In this document: piece after piece, positions 51,444-63,088 of the stretch | Layout: each line of letters begins with the position of its first letter | Position numbering within the stretch: the first letter of the stretch is position 1 | Assembly (NCBI GenBank): GCA_965153355.1 | Contig: OZ231126.1 | Span: 12,772,001-12,836,000, forward strand | Direction: 5' to 3' | DNA length: 64,000 nucleotides | Source of the DNA: Flaccisagitta enflata | Lineage: Eukaryota; Chaetognatha; Sagittoidea; Aphragmophora | Notes under the pieces: model-generated | The model's database searches: none | What the model saw: only the letters and a program-made list of their open reading frames with translations | Told to the model about the DNA's origin: nothing | Position numbers and translations under genes: made by a program

Positions 51444-52612
51444 TTCCAATGAGCACATTTTCTTTTCCCCTCTGTTTCTGTAAAAACAACTTTTTGTCAC
51501 TGTCATTGTCTTCAGTATTGTTGTTTTTGTTGCTGTTGTTGTTTTTGTTGTTGTTGTTGCTGTTGTTGTTGTTGTAGTGGGTGTTGTTTTTTCCTGGGGA
51601 GTTGTTGTCTCATTGTCTTCTCAGGTAATTGTAAGTTTTGTAACATATCTTGTAAATTGAGGATTAAAAGTGGGACAAGTCACTAAAGTCAGCAACTTCA
51701 GGACATAACAGAGTCGTTAAAATCAGCAAGTTTGGAACCATTAGAATGGTATTGCGCAAAAGGGGATTGAAATCGTTAAAATCAGTGAAATTACTGAAAT
51801 CAGTAAAATCGCTGAAATTAACGACTTAAACGCTCAAAACTTTTTTTCGCCATTTTGTCCCGTTTTGAGAGGATAAGTATCCAATTTTTTTTTGCTGTTA
51901 TCAACATCACCTAAAGGGGCAACTTTGCTGAGAAAATGGTGAAATTTGAAGATGACGTATTTTGAGAAAAAAATGAAAAAGTGTTTTAGCTCTATTTTTT
52001 TCTGAGCCACTTCCTCCCTCATTTTGTCATTTTTTGAAAAGGCAATCAATAAAAAAATTTTGCCAATGGTTTTTCAAACATCTGCAGCATTTTTGCTAAC
52101 AAGAACCAGGAAGCGTGAGGATTTTTTAGTGTGAGAAAGCAGAAAAAAATGTAAAAACATCCTGACACTACCTGCTTAAAAAGTGAGCTTTGAAATCAGT
52201 GAAGTCGTTAACTTCAGAACAAGTGATGGTTTTGCTCGTCAGGACAACATTGACAAGCTTATCTCCAATCTAGTATGTAATGCACATGATTACCTATGAG
52301 TAATACTAAAAAGATAGCAGCATCCTCTAAGATTGAACCGGTGGCAACAATACCAAGCAAGAGAAAGGGCAGTTTTTACCAGAAAAAAAAAAGATTTATA
52401 GGAAATTCATGTATATTGATACCCATGCATCTTAACCCAGGGGTAAGGGACAAATTACAATTCAGACATCTACATCCAGTGAGGGAGGTGAAAATACTAC
52501 TGTTGATACAGAATTAAAACAAGCCCGAACTGGCAACGATGCGTCCAGACTATGTCTCTGCGTGTATTGATCATGTGACATAAATGGACGGTGAAACAGA
52601 CAGACGTCCGTC

Positions 52613-52807
52613 AAGAGTAGTAATAGAGGCTCTCAAAACATGTTTGTCTCTCAGTAGATTCAGTGTAGGATCTCATCGTTGCCAAAAACAGCCGAAAATC
52701 GCGGTTTTTGCACAGGCGTAACAGACGGACGGACCGACCGACGGACGGACGGACGGACGGACGGACGGACAGACCCTCTTATAGAGATGCGAGGACGCAT
52801 CTAAAAA
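52613..52807 (+). mobile_element. Family H copy, agatgc subfamily, complete
   Basis: Matches the copy at 1-194: gtagtaat start, caaaacatgtttgt, an internal hairpin (aaaaacagc/gcggttttt, one mismatch), about ten GGAC units (52728-52770), ctcttatagag and the perfect 7-bp stem AGATGCG/CGCATCT around AGGA (52785-52802), then AAAAA. Confidence 0.75.
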
Positions 52808-53136
52808 AAGGGGGGGGGGGATATTGAAACCGGGAATACTCAGAGGAGCAACGGTAAAAAATGTTTAGTAGACTGAGAGACTGAAAACGACAAAAAGAAA
52901 GAAAAAAAAAGAACAAAACAAAACAGAACAAAACGAAACAGAAGAAAAAAAAAAACAAAACATTTTTTAGAAATCTTTTATAGGAACCATAAGAAAATGA
53001 TACTTTAACAGGAAATGCTTAAATTTTGCATTGAAAAATAAGGAACAATATACACAGACACAAAAGGAAAAAAAAACAGACTTGAAACACTCAAAAAAAA
53101 ACAAAAACAAAAAACAAAAAAAAAAAAAAAAAAAAA

Positions 53137-53250
53137 ACAAGGCCAAATAGACCAATCAGATGCGACGTGCGGATAATCATACAAATGCGTTATTGACCGA
53201 TTGACCAACAGACACAGCCAGTTTTAGAGGTGCTGTGTCGCACCTAAAAA
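53137..53250 (+). mobile_element. Family H short copy, aggtgc subfamily
   Basis: Starts acaaggccaaatagaccaat directly after a poly-A run and ends in the perfect stem AGGTGC/GCACCT around TGTGTC (53228-53245), then AAAAA. The stem differs at several paired positions from other subfamilies. 52808-53136 is A-rich without features. Confidence 0.65.
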
Positions 53251-54034
53251 TTACATGGTGCTATTGATTTTTCTCACCCCTACTGAGCGAGGGATAATCT
53301 GATCATTACGGAATACATTTTTTTTTGAAAATGCTCACAATAACAAGTAGTCTTGACGCCATATAGAAGATGGGAATAGTGCCTAGTAGTAGTAGTCTCT
53401 TTGTTGCACTCAGGACACCGATGTCAGTGTTTCAATTGGCTCTGTGATGAATATTAAGCTCTGTTGAATCCGCGGTTATGCAATTGTTTCCCATAGCATT
53501 GCATGGTGAGACTAACTAATGCTGCCCATATCCATCCACTTTGTTGGAAAAATTTTTTCATACGCATGATGATTGCAGAATGTGGAAAAGCCATTGGTGA
53601 TGAAAATTTTTGAGGAAAATCCGCATGAACTTGATACAAAAGTGTGATTGACTTGTGCATGGATACTTTTAGACAGGCATGATAAAACAGTTGGCAAAAT
53701 ATTGCCTTATCACATCATGACCACCTAGTACTAGAAGTAAACAAATGTGTTCTCCTAAAATGTTTTGAGTCTGTGAAACGAACATGTATCAAAATTGTAA
53801 TCTGTCGCCCATGAAAACATGGAGAAATCACCTGTTTACATCGTTATCAAAATACCAGCAAATTGGAGGCAGCTTGAGTAGAATTTTCACAAAAAGCGTC
53901 CTAGCATCATTGTGAAAAAGGACAGGAGAGAACCTTAAATGAGGGGAAAAAAAAAGAAAGAAAAAAAGAAACAAAGAAATTTAAAAACAAGGAATCAAAG
54001 GAAACAAAGGAAAAAATGAAAGTAGAAGGAAAAA
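53251..54034. other. Unassigned non-coding DNA
   Basis: No gene or element recognised; frames at 53454-53697 (minus) have no recognisable similarity. Confidence 0.5.
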
Positions 54035-54556
<522 letters not shown>

Positions 54557-56001
54557 GAATCACACAGATATTGATGTTCAATCCAGATTTCAAAACCTGG
54601 TATAATAAACTGAAAAAAAAAATTGAGTGGCTTAGGCTCTTAGCTGATGAGCACATATGGCTTTGCAGTTAGCACATACCTTGTATCAATGTTCATTTGT
54701 TGGAACACATTAAAAAGGACCATACAATTGCTAAAGTGTATTTGCTCCCATGGCAAACAGTACCTTAGTAACATTGTAGTCCTTAAATAAGAATTCTTTC
54801 TTTAATGGAATATCACCAACCTGGACCAAATACCTTCCACCTTTGTGCCAAATCTAAGGTTGATTTGGACAATTCTTAATAACAATGCAGCTAAACAAAA
54901 AAAAATTGTTCACCGAAACAATGAAACATTACAGAGCGGGCCCAAAAGGACAATTTTGAATAAATTATGTATGGATGCCTGTCTTCTGGGTAAGATGGTG
55001 ACGGCTGAGAGGTCAGAGCAAATAAAACCAAGAAAAATCTAATAATTGCCGGCAATAGCATAACTTATATCTGAGGCTCAATAGCATCAGCAGCCATAAT
55101 CGCCTCTTTCCCCGGACAGAGCCACCGTACCAATCACATGAATCAATAAACCTGTTCTGCATGTGTCTACATTGAGGCAAGCAATCAAATTGGACTCCTA
55201 TTAGTCTATCCGAATAATCTCTATTTCTGTGGTGTTGACTGCTTAGGTAAACAAAAACTGTCAAATGAGTCAGTTGATTCTGTTTAAAACACTGTGTACA
55301 GTTCACCGACAAACATTTTTTTCTCCATGTTTCAAAAAACAGCACAATTTGCCAAAGATGGCTAGATAGCCATATCCCTCTTTAAGGCTAAAGGGGACCT
55401 CAAATTGAAATATAAAGGAAAAAGTACTGAGGTTCTGTTCTCAGCTATATTAGAAAAGAAAATGCCAAAATTGGGAAAAATCAAGAAACAATCAGAATTT
55501 CATGGACCTGGACCAACCCCAAGGGTCTATCAGGATAGACACCAACCAACATAGAAGAAAGAAGATCATAGAAGAAGAAGGACAAGTCCAACTGGGATGA
55601 AGAAACAGGAAGATCAAAGGACCAGAAACAAGATTAATTGGGGAATATTGAGGGATTTTGGGGATGGGCGTTGAATTATATTCTATATTAGGGCGGGCTG
55701 AATTTTTGATTTGTTGAATTTTCTGTATTACTATTACTGTTAATTTTCCTTATTGCATTGATTGTCTGTTGCAGTAATGATGTCAGTCTGATCCCAATGA
55801 ACTCAGGTGGCAGCTGCTCATGTTTTAACTCACCATGCCAAGCATTGTAATCTTAACTTGCCTTAGTTTGCACCTTACCCGGGGGTATGCTATAGATATG
55901 CGATGGACTTTTCCTGTTAGTCAGTGGTTATTTTACGTCGGTCATTTGTTGATCTGCGTTGGTCGGAGTTCCCGGCCATCTGGTGGTTATTTTGCTCTTT
56001 C

Positions 56002-56309
56002 AGCGTATCAGTACGGTCATCAGCGTATCAGTACGCTCATTCAGCGTATCAATACGCTCACCCAATGCGCTCATTCAGCGTACCAATACGCTCAGCAGCG
56101 TATCAATACGCTCAGCAGCGTATCAATACGCTCACCAGCGTCTTTGCGAGGTGGGCGTCGTGGACACGCCCACAGCGTCTTGCGACGTGGACGTTGTGGA
56201 TATGCCCCCACAGCGTGTCAATACGCTCCACAGCGTATCCAGACGCTCCACAGCGTATTCATACGCACCACAGCGCATTCATACGCTCACACAGCGCTAT
56301 GGCGACGCT
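56002..56309. promoter_or_regulatory. Array of ~13 copies of palindrome AGCGTATCAATACGCT
   Basis: Each unit is an inverted 7-mer AGCGTAT/ATACGCT around CA. Copies start at 56002, 56022, 56043, 56077, 56097, 56117, 56137 (decayed), 56174 (decayed), 56212, 56232, 56252, 56272 and 56293 (decayed). Most spacings are exactly 20 bp, about two helical turns, so successive sites face the same side. The array ends ~33 bp before the TATA box. This layout is what one expects for a dimer-binding activator or repressor; the protein is unknown. Confidence 0.6.
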
Positions 56310-56341
56310 AGCGTCATGGCAACGCCCTAGGCATTGATGGG

Positions 56342-56349
56342 TATAAAAG
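56342..56349 (+). promoter_or_regulatory. TATA box (TATAAAAG)
   Basis: GGGTATAAAAGGAGGCGC is a strong TATA element; transcription would be expected to start about 30 bp downstream (~56372). It lies just after the palindrome array. No long frame follows; the first downstream frame of interest is at ~58024. Confidence 0.5.
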
Positions 56350-56964
56350 GAGGCGCACCAAACATTGAAGTCATTCCATGCTTAACCTTTATAGGTGATG
56401 CATGTCGCTCCGTTCATGATTAATTGGTAAATTAATTCATACCACCTAAAAACTCGTGACCTTGTCACACAAAACAAAACCTTGTCCAATCCTTGGACTT
56501 ATCTGCGCCTCCACTTTATATTCTGCCTTTGACATACGAAACTTCTGCTTTATCCCAACCTACACTTGGCTCTAGCTAAAAACATACACTTCAAAAACCT
56601 GTACTTACTTAAAATAACCACTGTGTAGTCATCAGTTAATATTTGTTGTTTAGTTAAACTCATCCCTTAGTTAAAGGTACAAAATAGAGGCAAGAGAAGA
56701 GTAGTAAATTGTGTAAGTTGTGTTATTAATATCATTATATGTACGAAACTTAATTGATGAGTAGTTATTAGAGTTAACTGGGTAGCTAAAGTGAATTAGG
56801 GTATTTAGTCCCGGCCCTAGGCCACTTTACAGCAGTTACCTATCTAACAGAAATTCAACAAATTACCCGAGGACAACATTGGTAAGAAACCATACCCTTA
56901 TAGGATAGAAGCGAGGTCAAACTAATTGCGACCGCCGGACATTCTAACCCAAGGTTCTGTCACA

Positions 56965-57648
56965 TAGCTCAGAATTTTCCATTGTCAGTCACACCACCCA
57001 GTTTTCTCCAATGTATGTCAAATTACCCAGTTTTCTCCAATGTATGTCGTACAGCCTAGAATTCTCCGATGTATGTCACACCACCCAGTTTTGTCGCATG
57101 TTTGGACACAGCCCAGAAATCTCCAATGTTTGTCACACCACCCAGTTTTCTCCATTGTATGTCACATAGTCCAGAATTCTTCAATGTAAGTTACACCACC
57201 CAATTTTCTCCGCTGTATATCACACAACCCATAAAACTCTGATGTATGTCACACCACCTAGTTTTCTCCGATGCATTTCACACAGCCTAAAATTCTCTGA
57301 TGTATGATAGGTTGAACAATATCCCTTACTATACCCAAACTAAAAAATGTATATGTATGTCACACCACCCTGTTTTTTCTAATGTATGACACACAACCCA
57401 GAATTCTCCAACGTATGCAACGCCACCCACTTTCTGATGTATGTCACACAGCCCAGAATTCTCTGATGTATGACACGCCACCCAATTTTCTTCAATGTAT
57501 GTCACACCACCCAGTTTTCTCCGATACATTTCACACCATTAGATTTTATACAATGTATTTCACACTGCCCAGAATTCTTTGATATATGTCAAACCACCCA
57601 GTCTTCTCCACTGTATGTCACACAGCCCAGAATTCTCTGATGTATGAA
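56965..57648. repeat. 29-bp satellite with alternating A/B units (~23 units)
   Basis: Type A units read tcacaccacccagttttctc, type B units tcacacagcccagaattctc, each ending c-n-atgtatg. They mostly alternate, making a 58-bp higher-order unit. A ~50-bp interruption lies at 57308-57358. A single B-like unit reappears at 58337-58370. Confidence 0.8.
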
Positions 57649-57649
57649 A

Positions 57650-58335
57650 GTTGAAACAACATTGCCCTTACAAAAGGAGGCCAGAATTTTCCAATTTAGA
57701 AAGGATGAAAGCCTTGCAAGCTTTCAATGGTGTTTACTCCGGATTGCTCACAACTATCCTTTAATAAATACAATAGACAAACAAAATGCTTACCTGACAA
57801 AACTATCAGCTTGACTGCATACCTCACCAGCATAGGGTCGGACAGGCCTATAACATTTAGCATACACAAAATCTCTTACTAAATTAACAATCAAAGATTA
57901 CTAATGTACTGGTGGAAGTACTGACACTAGCAATATTGATTAGAAAACCATACCCTTAGAGGCAAGAATCGGGGTACAACCATTTGGGACCGCCGGCATT
58001 CTATACCAAGGTACTGATACTTATGGAAGTTGAAACAACATTGCCCTTACAAAAGGAGGCCAGAATTCTCCAATTTAGAAAGGATGAAAGCCTTGCAAGC
58101 TTTCAATGGTGTTTACTCCGGATTGCTCACAACTTTCCTTTAATAAATACAATAGACAAACAAAATGCTTACCTGACAAAACTATCAGCTTGACTGCATA
58201 CCTCACCAGCATAGGGTCGGACAGGCCTATACCATTTAGCATACACAAAATCTCTTACTAAATTAACAATCAAAGATTACTAATGTACTGGTGGAAGTAC
58301 TGACACTAGCAATATTGATTAGAAAACCATACCAT
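57650..58335. repeat. 307-bp direct duplication (57650-57957 and 58029-58335)
   Basis: The two copies, 379 bp apart, differ at only a few positions (for example ttttcc/ttctcc, ctatcc/ctttcc, taacatt/taccatt). The spacer accgccggcattctataccaagg also resembles 56930-56965, so the repeating unit probably included the segment after the candidate LTR. Confidence 0.85.
58024..58193 (+). pseudogene. Short frame of unknown function, possible gag fragment
   Basis: From ATG at 58024 the frame reads MEVETTLPLQKEARILQFRK, then DESLASFQWCLLRIAHNF and ends YLTKLSA at a TGA (58191-58193), 55 codons; an upstream in-frame candidate start is at 57984. The other duplicate (57650-57820) lacks the start context. 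I do not recognise it. Its position downstream of an LTR-like block makes a truncated retroelement gag conceivable, and a host exon or chance frame equally so. Confidence 0.3.
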
Positions 58336-58369
58336 TAAATTTCCCCTGATGTATGTCACACAGCCCAGT

Positions 58370-58480
58370 GGTTATGCGCCCTGCAGTTATGAAACCTTAT
58401 AATATGAGCCCGCGGTTATGTGCCCTGTGGTTATGAGCCCCTAGGTTATAAGCCCTTTGGTTATGAGCCCTGTAGTAGGC
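58370..58480. repeat. 15-bp minisatellite (ggttatgagcccnnn), left block
   Basis: Six to seven diverged units of the type GGTTATGAGCCCTGT. The same unit forms the block at 59485-59613. Confidence 0.7.
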
Positions 58481-58726
58481 CTTGATCTACAACTTGGAAT
58501 TTCTAAGGCTGAAAGCGGATCTCGCTTTGAAAAAAACTCGCCCCCTGAAGTGTTGACTGTTGTTACAGGCTCTATACGCCACCGATCTAGGCGTTCTTGG
58601 TCTTGTTTGACGGAGATTTGATTTCTCTTGCCGTCGGCTTTAACTAAACATTATTATTTTCTTCTTAGGGGCCCCTAAGGGCCCCCAAAAAAGCCCTTAT
58701 TGAGAATTTTTTTTTTGAAAAAAAAA

Positions 58727-59290
58727 GTGGGGTGCAATCAATAGGAAATTGTTTGATTTGCCTAGATCCAAAATCTTGTATTTTCACTTTTTTCAAAAAA
58801 CTTAGAAAATTTTTATGTCGCGCGTCAGGGACTTAGAAAAAAAATCACAAAATATTTTTTTGAAAAAGGGTTTTCAAAAGTGGGGTGCAATCAATAGGAA
58901 ATTGTTTGATTTGCCTAGATCCAAAATCCTGCATTTTCATTTTTTTTTTTTCAGAAAACTTAAAAAAAATTTTTGTCGCGCGTCAGGGACTTAGAAAAAA
59001 AATCACAAAATATTTTTTTGAAAAATGTTTTTCAAAAGTGGGGTGCTATCAATAGGAAATTGTTTGATTTGCCTGGATCCAAAATCTTGTATTTCATTTT
59101 TTTTTCAAAAAACTTTGAAATTTTTTTGTGTCGCTCGTCAGGGACTTTGAAAAAAAATAAAAATATTTTTTTGAAAAATGGTTTTCAAAAGTGGGGCGCA
59201 ACTGATAGGAAATTGTTTTATTCGCCTAGATCCAAAACCTGTACAATTACTTTTTTCAAAAAATTTAAAAATTTGATTGGGGGCGAGTTC
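58727..59290. repeat. ~155-bp tandem repeat, four units
   Basis: Units begin gtggggtgcaatcaatagg at 58727, 58880, 59038 and 59191 (periods 153, 158, 153). They continue through ttgtttgatttgcctagatc, a T-rich tract and cgcgcgtcagggacttag. The last unit is more diverged. Coding frames across them are short and unsupported. 58481-58726 and 59291-59484 are unassigned. Confidence 0.85.
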
Positions 59291-59484
59291 AAAGAAAAAA
59301 CGGAAAAAAAGAACGTCGGTTTTCTCTTTTACTTTTTAATTATGAAAAAGGCCATAACTTCTAAACTATTGATGCGATTGTCCTGAAATTTGAAATACTA
59401 GCTGACGTCATGCTTCTCGACGTACAAGCTTAAAATCTTTATTGTGAAGCGTCGTAAAGTTGGACGCACTTCTTTGCCTACCTG

Positions 59485-59613
59485 TAGTTATGAGCCCTTA
59501 GGTTATGAGCTCCACGGTTTTGAGCCCCATTGTAACGAGCCCCGCAGTTATAAGCCCCGCAGTTATCAGCCCCGCAGTTATCAGCCCCACGGTTATCAGC
59601 CCCACAGTTATGA
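59485..59613. repeat. 15-bp minisatellite, right block
   Basis: About eight units of GGTTATGAGCCCCGC and CAGTTATCAGCCCCA type. With the left block it brackets the ~155-bp array. Confidence 0.75.
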
Positions 59614-59884
59614 GGTTAGGCTGTAGGGTCGCCCACAGGCGGCCAATATACATAAAACAGGTTTGTCGGTGTATTGATATTGAATGTTTTATTCTAATCA
59701 TTGCATTATCAATTCATGCTCAATCAAATTATCGAGGAACACATTATGGCGAACGCCACTTTTGGTCATCGAAGGCGGATGTGGATGTGAGGATTAGGGG
59801 GCTGTTTTCCAGCCTGGAAAGTACATTTGAGGTCTAGAAGGCAGATTTTGACCTCCTGAACACCGACAATACAACCCCTGCTCA

Positions 59885-60340
59885 TACGGATCACCTGCCC
59901 ATTTGGATGACTGCTCCTGCCGACCCGCAAGCGACTTCTCATTGGCTGTTTATCCTGCCTAGTTTATGTTTGGTTACATTCAAAACCAACAGACGCCAAA
60001 ACTTAATTCCAAAACTAACAAAAGAACAAGACAATCACAACAAAAACAAACAGACCGACGAACCTATAGACCGACAACGCGGGGTGTAGAGTCACGTAGC
60101 ACGCGACTAGAAATTCCTTAGTCCCCTGAAATCCGTTGGAGCGGGGTTTAACTGTATGTCAATCTTTAGTCGAGTGAACGCGCTTCTAGAAGCTGCTATG
60201 TCGGTTTGTCTGTCAGTCTGGAACAAAAACAAATAAAAGCCTTTTTACTATTGCTCATGGTCATTTAAGCCATTTTGAATGTAAAATAAATCATTTAAAA
60301 ATGATTCGAGTCATTTGAAGTCAATTTTGTTACCTCTAAT
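59885..60340. mobile_element. Composite of family H fragments in opposite orientations
   Basis: 59885-59970 is a minus-strand 5' part (aaactaggcaggataaacag read backwards). 60050-60114 is a plus-strand 3' part ending in the stem around 60091-60107. 60163-60340 is a minus-strand 3' end (agtcgagtgaacgcgctt) with AGTCATTTTAAG-type repeats as in the 1476-1846 copy. Confidence 0.5.
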
Positions 60341-60538
60341 TTGCATCATGTCGGTCAAAAAAGTTGTCTGGTACTACAGTTGTTGTTATATCAAGCGATC
60401 ACTACCCGTGCTTAATTCTGTGGTCGCTGCCTTCTAATTGAGAGCAAGCATGCCTAGAATATGCACAATTGAACATAACTATTTTGAAGATGTGAAAGAT
60501 AAGTAGTATGAAGGTAGGTATATCTAGATAGTTCTAAA

Positions 60539-60626
60539 AACTAGTCATCCAAGGATCGCACATAGTCAGCGGTACCCGATGCCCAGCTTGGAGTGATCAA
60601 CTGAAGAAGCGGTGTGAGAGCAGGGC
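60539..60626 (-). mobile_element. Family G terminal fragment
   Basis: aactagtcatccaaggatcg, then cagcggtacccgatgccc and gagcagggcag match the 3' tail of copies 3 and 4, truncated inside the subterminal block. Confidence 0.75.
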
Positions 60627-60664
60627 AGAGTCAACTGGACAAAACGACCTTACTTCCTTTCCCA

Positions 60665-60890
60665 CTTTCTTTCCACTCCCATTCCTTCTTCCTTCTTTCT
60701 TTCTGTCTTTTTTGTTCTTTTCTTTCCTTTTCTTTTTCTTTTTTTTTGTTTCTTTCTTTCTTTGTTTATTTCTTTGTTTCTTTGTTTCTTTCTTTTTTTC
60801 TTTCTTTCTTTCTTTTTTTCTTTCTTTCTTACTTTCTTTCTTTCATTCTTTGTTTCTTTCATTCTTTTTTCTTCCTATCTTTCTTTCCTA
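60665..60890. repeat. Degenerate (CTTT)n tract
   Basis: Pyrimidine-rich CTTT with many GTTT interruptions. 60891-61212 is unassigned. Confidence 0.8.
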
Positions 60891-61212
60891 CTCTGTAAAA
60901 CCTTTTTTTTTTCAGTCCCATAATTTTTTTTTATCAGCTTCTTTACCATCTTTTTTTTTTAATGTACCATGCTATCTATGTCCGACTGCCATCTGTGTCC
61001 GACTCTAGGGGCGTCAGCTGACGCCCCTGACGCCCCTCCTCCTACGCCGCTGGCTCTTATTTGGCCCCCAAAACTTACTCTTACTGAGGTGGTATAGGAG
61101 GAAATTGTCCATCTGCTTCTTCTGGTGCACGAACAGTTCTAAATTCTGTAGGACTTACCGAATATTTACGACTTATCTGTTCCTCTGTTCGTCTTTCTAA
61201 TAACCTCTGTTT

Positions 61213-61340
<128 letters not shown>

Positions 61341-61560
61341 CAAGGGGGTAAGTTGACCTTTTGGTTGGCTACTTCATAAAATGAATGATTAAGGATCAAA
61401 GAAAGTTTTAACAGTTTTTTAATAATTGCATCATTGCATAACCTCAAGCAGAAGATAGAATGTAAAATGCTCCTTGAATACTCGTTTACAGTTTTAGTGA
61501 AAATTTACGTATAGTAGAAATAAGCACAGGAAAATAGCAAAGTAAATTAAAAAAAAGAAA

Positions 61561-61948
61561 ATGAGTGATCGGAACAGAAAGGTAGAGGAAGGGGAAGAGG
61601 AAGAGGAAGAAGAAGAAATCGCGCCGGAGAACAACACGGTAAATGAAAGCGTAAACAGAAAAAGACGAGGGCAGACGGAATCGGGGATAAAAGAAAAGAG
61701 ATCAGAAAGTGAAGGGGTTGGCGGAAGAGATGTCGGCGGCAGTTCAATGGCAGAAGCTCCGCACGTCAGCGGCGTCGGCGTTGTCGGCGGCGGCAGTTCG
61801 ATGGCGTTGTCGGCGGCGGCAGCTCTCACCGGTCCGCGCTCAATGATGAAAGGATCTTCGGGAGCGGGAGGAACACCGAAAGGCCACGTAGACGTCTCTA
61901 AAATCCCAGATCCCAAGGGGAATAATGCTGGAAGTTCGGGAAGTGGCG
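61561..61948 (+). CDS. Candidate first coding exon of an unrecognised host gene
   Basis: ATG at 61561 (context gaaaATGa) opens a frame with an acidic stretch (EEGEEEEEEEE), a Lys/Arg-rich stretch and a Gly/Ser/Ala-rich stretch, ending around PKGHVDVSKIPDPKGNNAG. Base composition rises in GC compared with its surroundings, unlike microsatellite frames. The open frame continues to 62097 through (CTAT)n, which is unlikely to be exon. GT candidates at 61934, 61943 and 61949 all leave phase 1, matching the phase of the exon at 63089; the last would give a Gly codon. None is a strong donor. Function unknown; disordered, low-complexity protein. Confidence 0.45.
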
Positions 61949-61980
61949 GTTCGTCAAATCTTCTTATCTTTCTGACGACG

Positions 61981-61997
61981 TATCTATCTATCTATCG

Positions 61998-62085
<88 letters not shown>
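61981..62085. repeat. (CTAT)n microsatellite in the candidate intron
   Basis: About 26 CTAT units. Confidence 0.95.
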
Positions 62086-62349
62086 GGCCTGAAATGATAC
62101 TCTCCACTTAGTCTTCGGATACAATAGATGGGAAAGTGTAGGATCCCTACGTGATTCTTTCGTTTACAAATCATTAGTTGTATCAAAAAACAAGTTTGAT
62201 GCGTCGCTGTTGTCTCACAGCAATCCTATAATTTCTCATCTTGCGCGCCATATTGAAGTTGAGTCTGAATAACTCGTTGCTTTTGGTAGTTTGTAGATGA
62301 TCGTTGATTTGTATGATTCTGTCTCTTAATTGATGACGAATCAAAAGAA

Positions 62350-63050
62350 ACAAGGCCGTACAGTAGATGTCATCTAGACTTGGAAATACGGGGGAATTCA
62401 TTCCAGGTAGACAAATAAACTTAAACGACTGATATTTGGAATATAGACTAGTAAAAGGATGCTTTATTGCCCATGGGTGTTGGTTGCCATGGAAACACAT
62501 TTCCATGTATTCACGCTAAAGTATCAATATTTTGAGAAATTTTTTGAGGGACCATTGATTAAAATAAAATTTGCTACAACTTTCCCACAATATGTTCTGT
62601 AAGAATATCGCTCGTTGGGCGGTTGCTAGGGGGCATCACAGGGCTGTCACACATAGTTACGCTCCCTAGCAACGGCTAAACGAGCAATATTCTTACGGAA
62701 CATATTGTGGGAAAGTTGTAGCAAATTTTATTTTAAACAATGTTCCCTCAAAAAATTTCTCAAAATATTGATACTTTAGCGTGGATACATGGAAATGTGT
62801 TTCCATGGCAACCATCACCCATGGGCAATAAAGCATCCTTTTATTGGTCTATGTTTCAAATATCAGTCTCCTAAGTATATTTGTCTTCCTGTAATGAATT
62901 CCCCCGTATTTCCAAGTCTAGACGACATTTACTGTATACACGAGCCGAAGTCGCGTGCAGCAACGCAGCAATGCAAAAACTGCCCGTTAAGCCGAAAAAG
63001 CTAACGGAGACCGACGGACGGACCGACCGACCGACCGACGGATATAGCGG
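62350..63050 (+). mobile_element. Family H copy split by a MITE
   Basis: acaaggccg at 62350-62358 is followed by the MITE (62361-62934), and the H sequence resumes as tacacgagccgaagtcgcgtgc, then GGACCGACC units (63013-63045) and atatagcgggttg. Joining across the TA duplication reproduces the family start acaaggccg-tatacacg. The terminal hairpin is absent. It ends ~38 bp before a splice acceptor. Confidence 0.65.
62361..62934. mobile_element. Long palindromic Tc1/mariner-like MITE nested in family H
   Basis: Nearly perfect inverted arms of ~285 bp, from CAGTAGATGTCATCTAGACT and its inverted counterpart (cgacatttactg). Arms include aaatacgggggaattcatt, tgcccatgggtg and ttgctacaactttcccacaa blocks; the loop is ~30 bp near 62640. 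TA duplications at 62359-62360 and 62935-62936. The MEMCFHGN frames on both strands are mirror shadows. Confidence 0.85.
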
Positions 63051-63088
63051 GTTGTCTTTCTACCTTTCATATAAAAACCTTCTTGCAG

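Larger units (their letters stand above)
55767..56878 (+). other. Candidate LTR or promoter block
   Basis: The block starts TGTTGCAG (55767) and closes with caaca at 56856-56860 or 56874-56878, giving TGTTG...CAACA-like termini. It contains an upstream palindrome array (56002-56309) and a TATA box (56342), an arrangement like U3 enhancer repeats plus core promoter. A TTGGTAAGAAACC segment follows, in the place of a primer site. No second LTR exists in the window and I recognise no pol. It could equally be a host promoter. Confidence 0.4.

Noticed and set aside
53454-53697. Small minus-strand gene
   Set aside because: About 65 codons, no recognisable motif, no splice context.
56002-56309. CRISPR-like array of palindromic repeats
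   Set aside because: Spacing leaves only ~4 bp between units and a TATA box follows; eukaryotic context.
55835-56337. Ser-Tyr-Gln repeat protein frames
   Set aside because: They are translations of the palindrome array; the array structure with the adjacent TATA box explains the sequence better.
62183-63004. Two genes encoding the same MEMCFHGN peptide on opposite strands
   Set aside because: Mirror shadows of the palindromic MITE arms.
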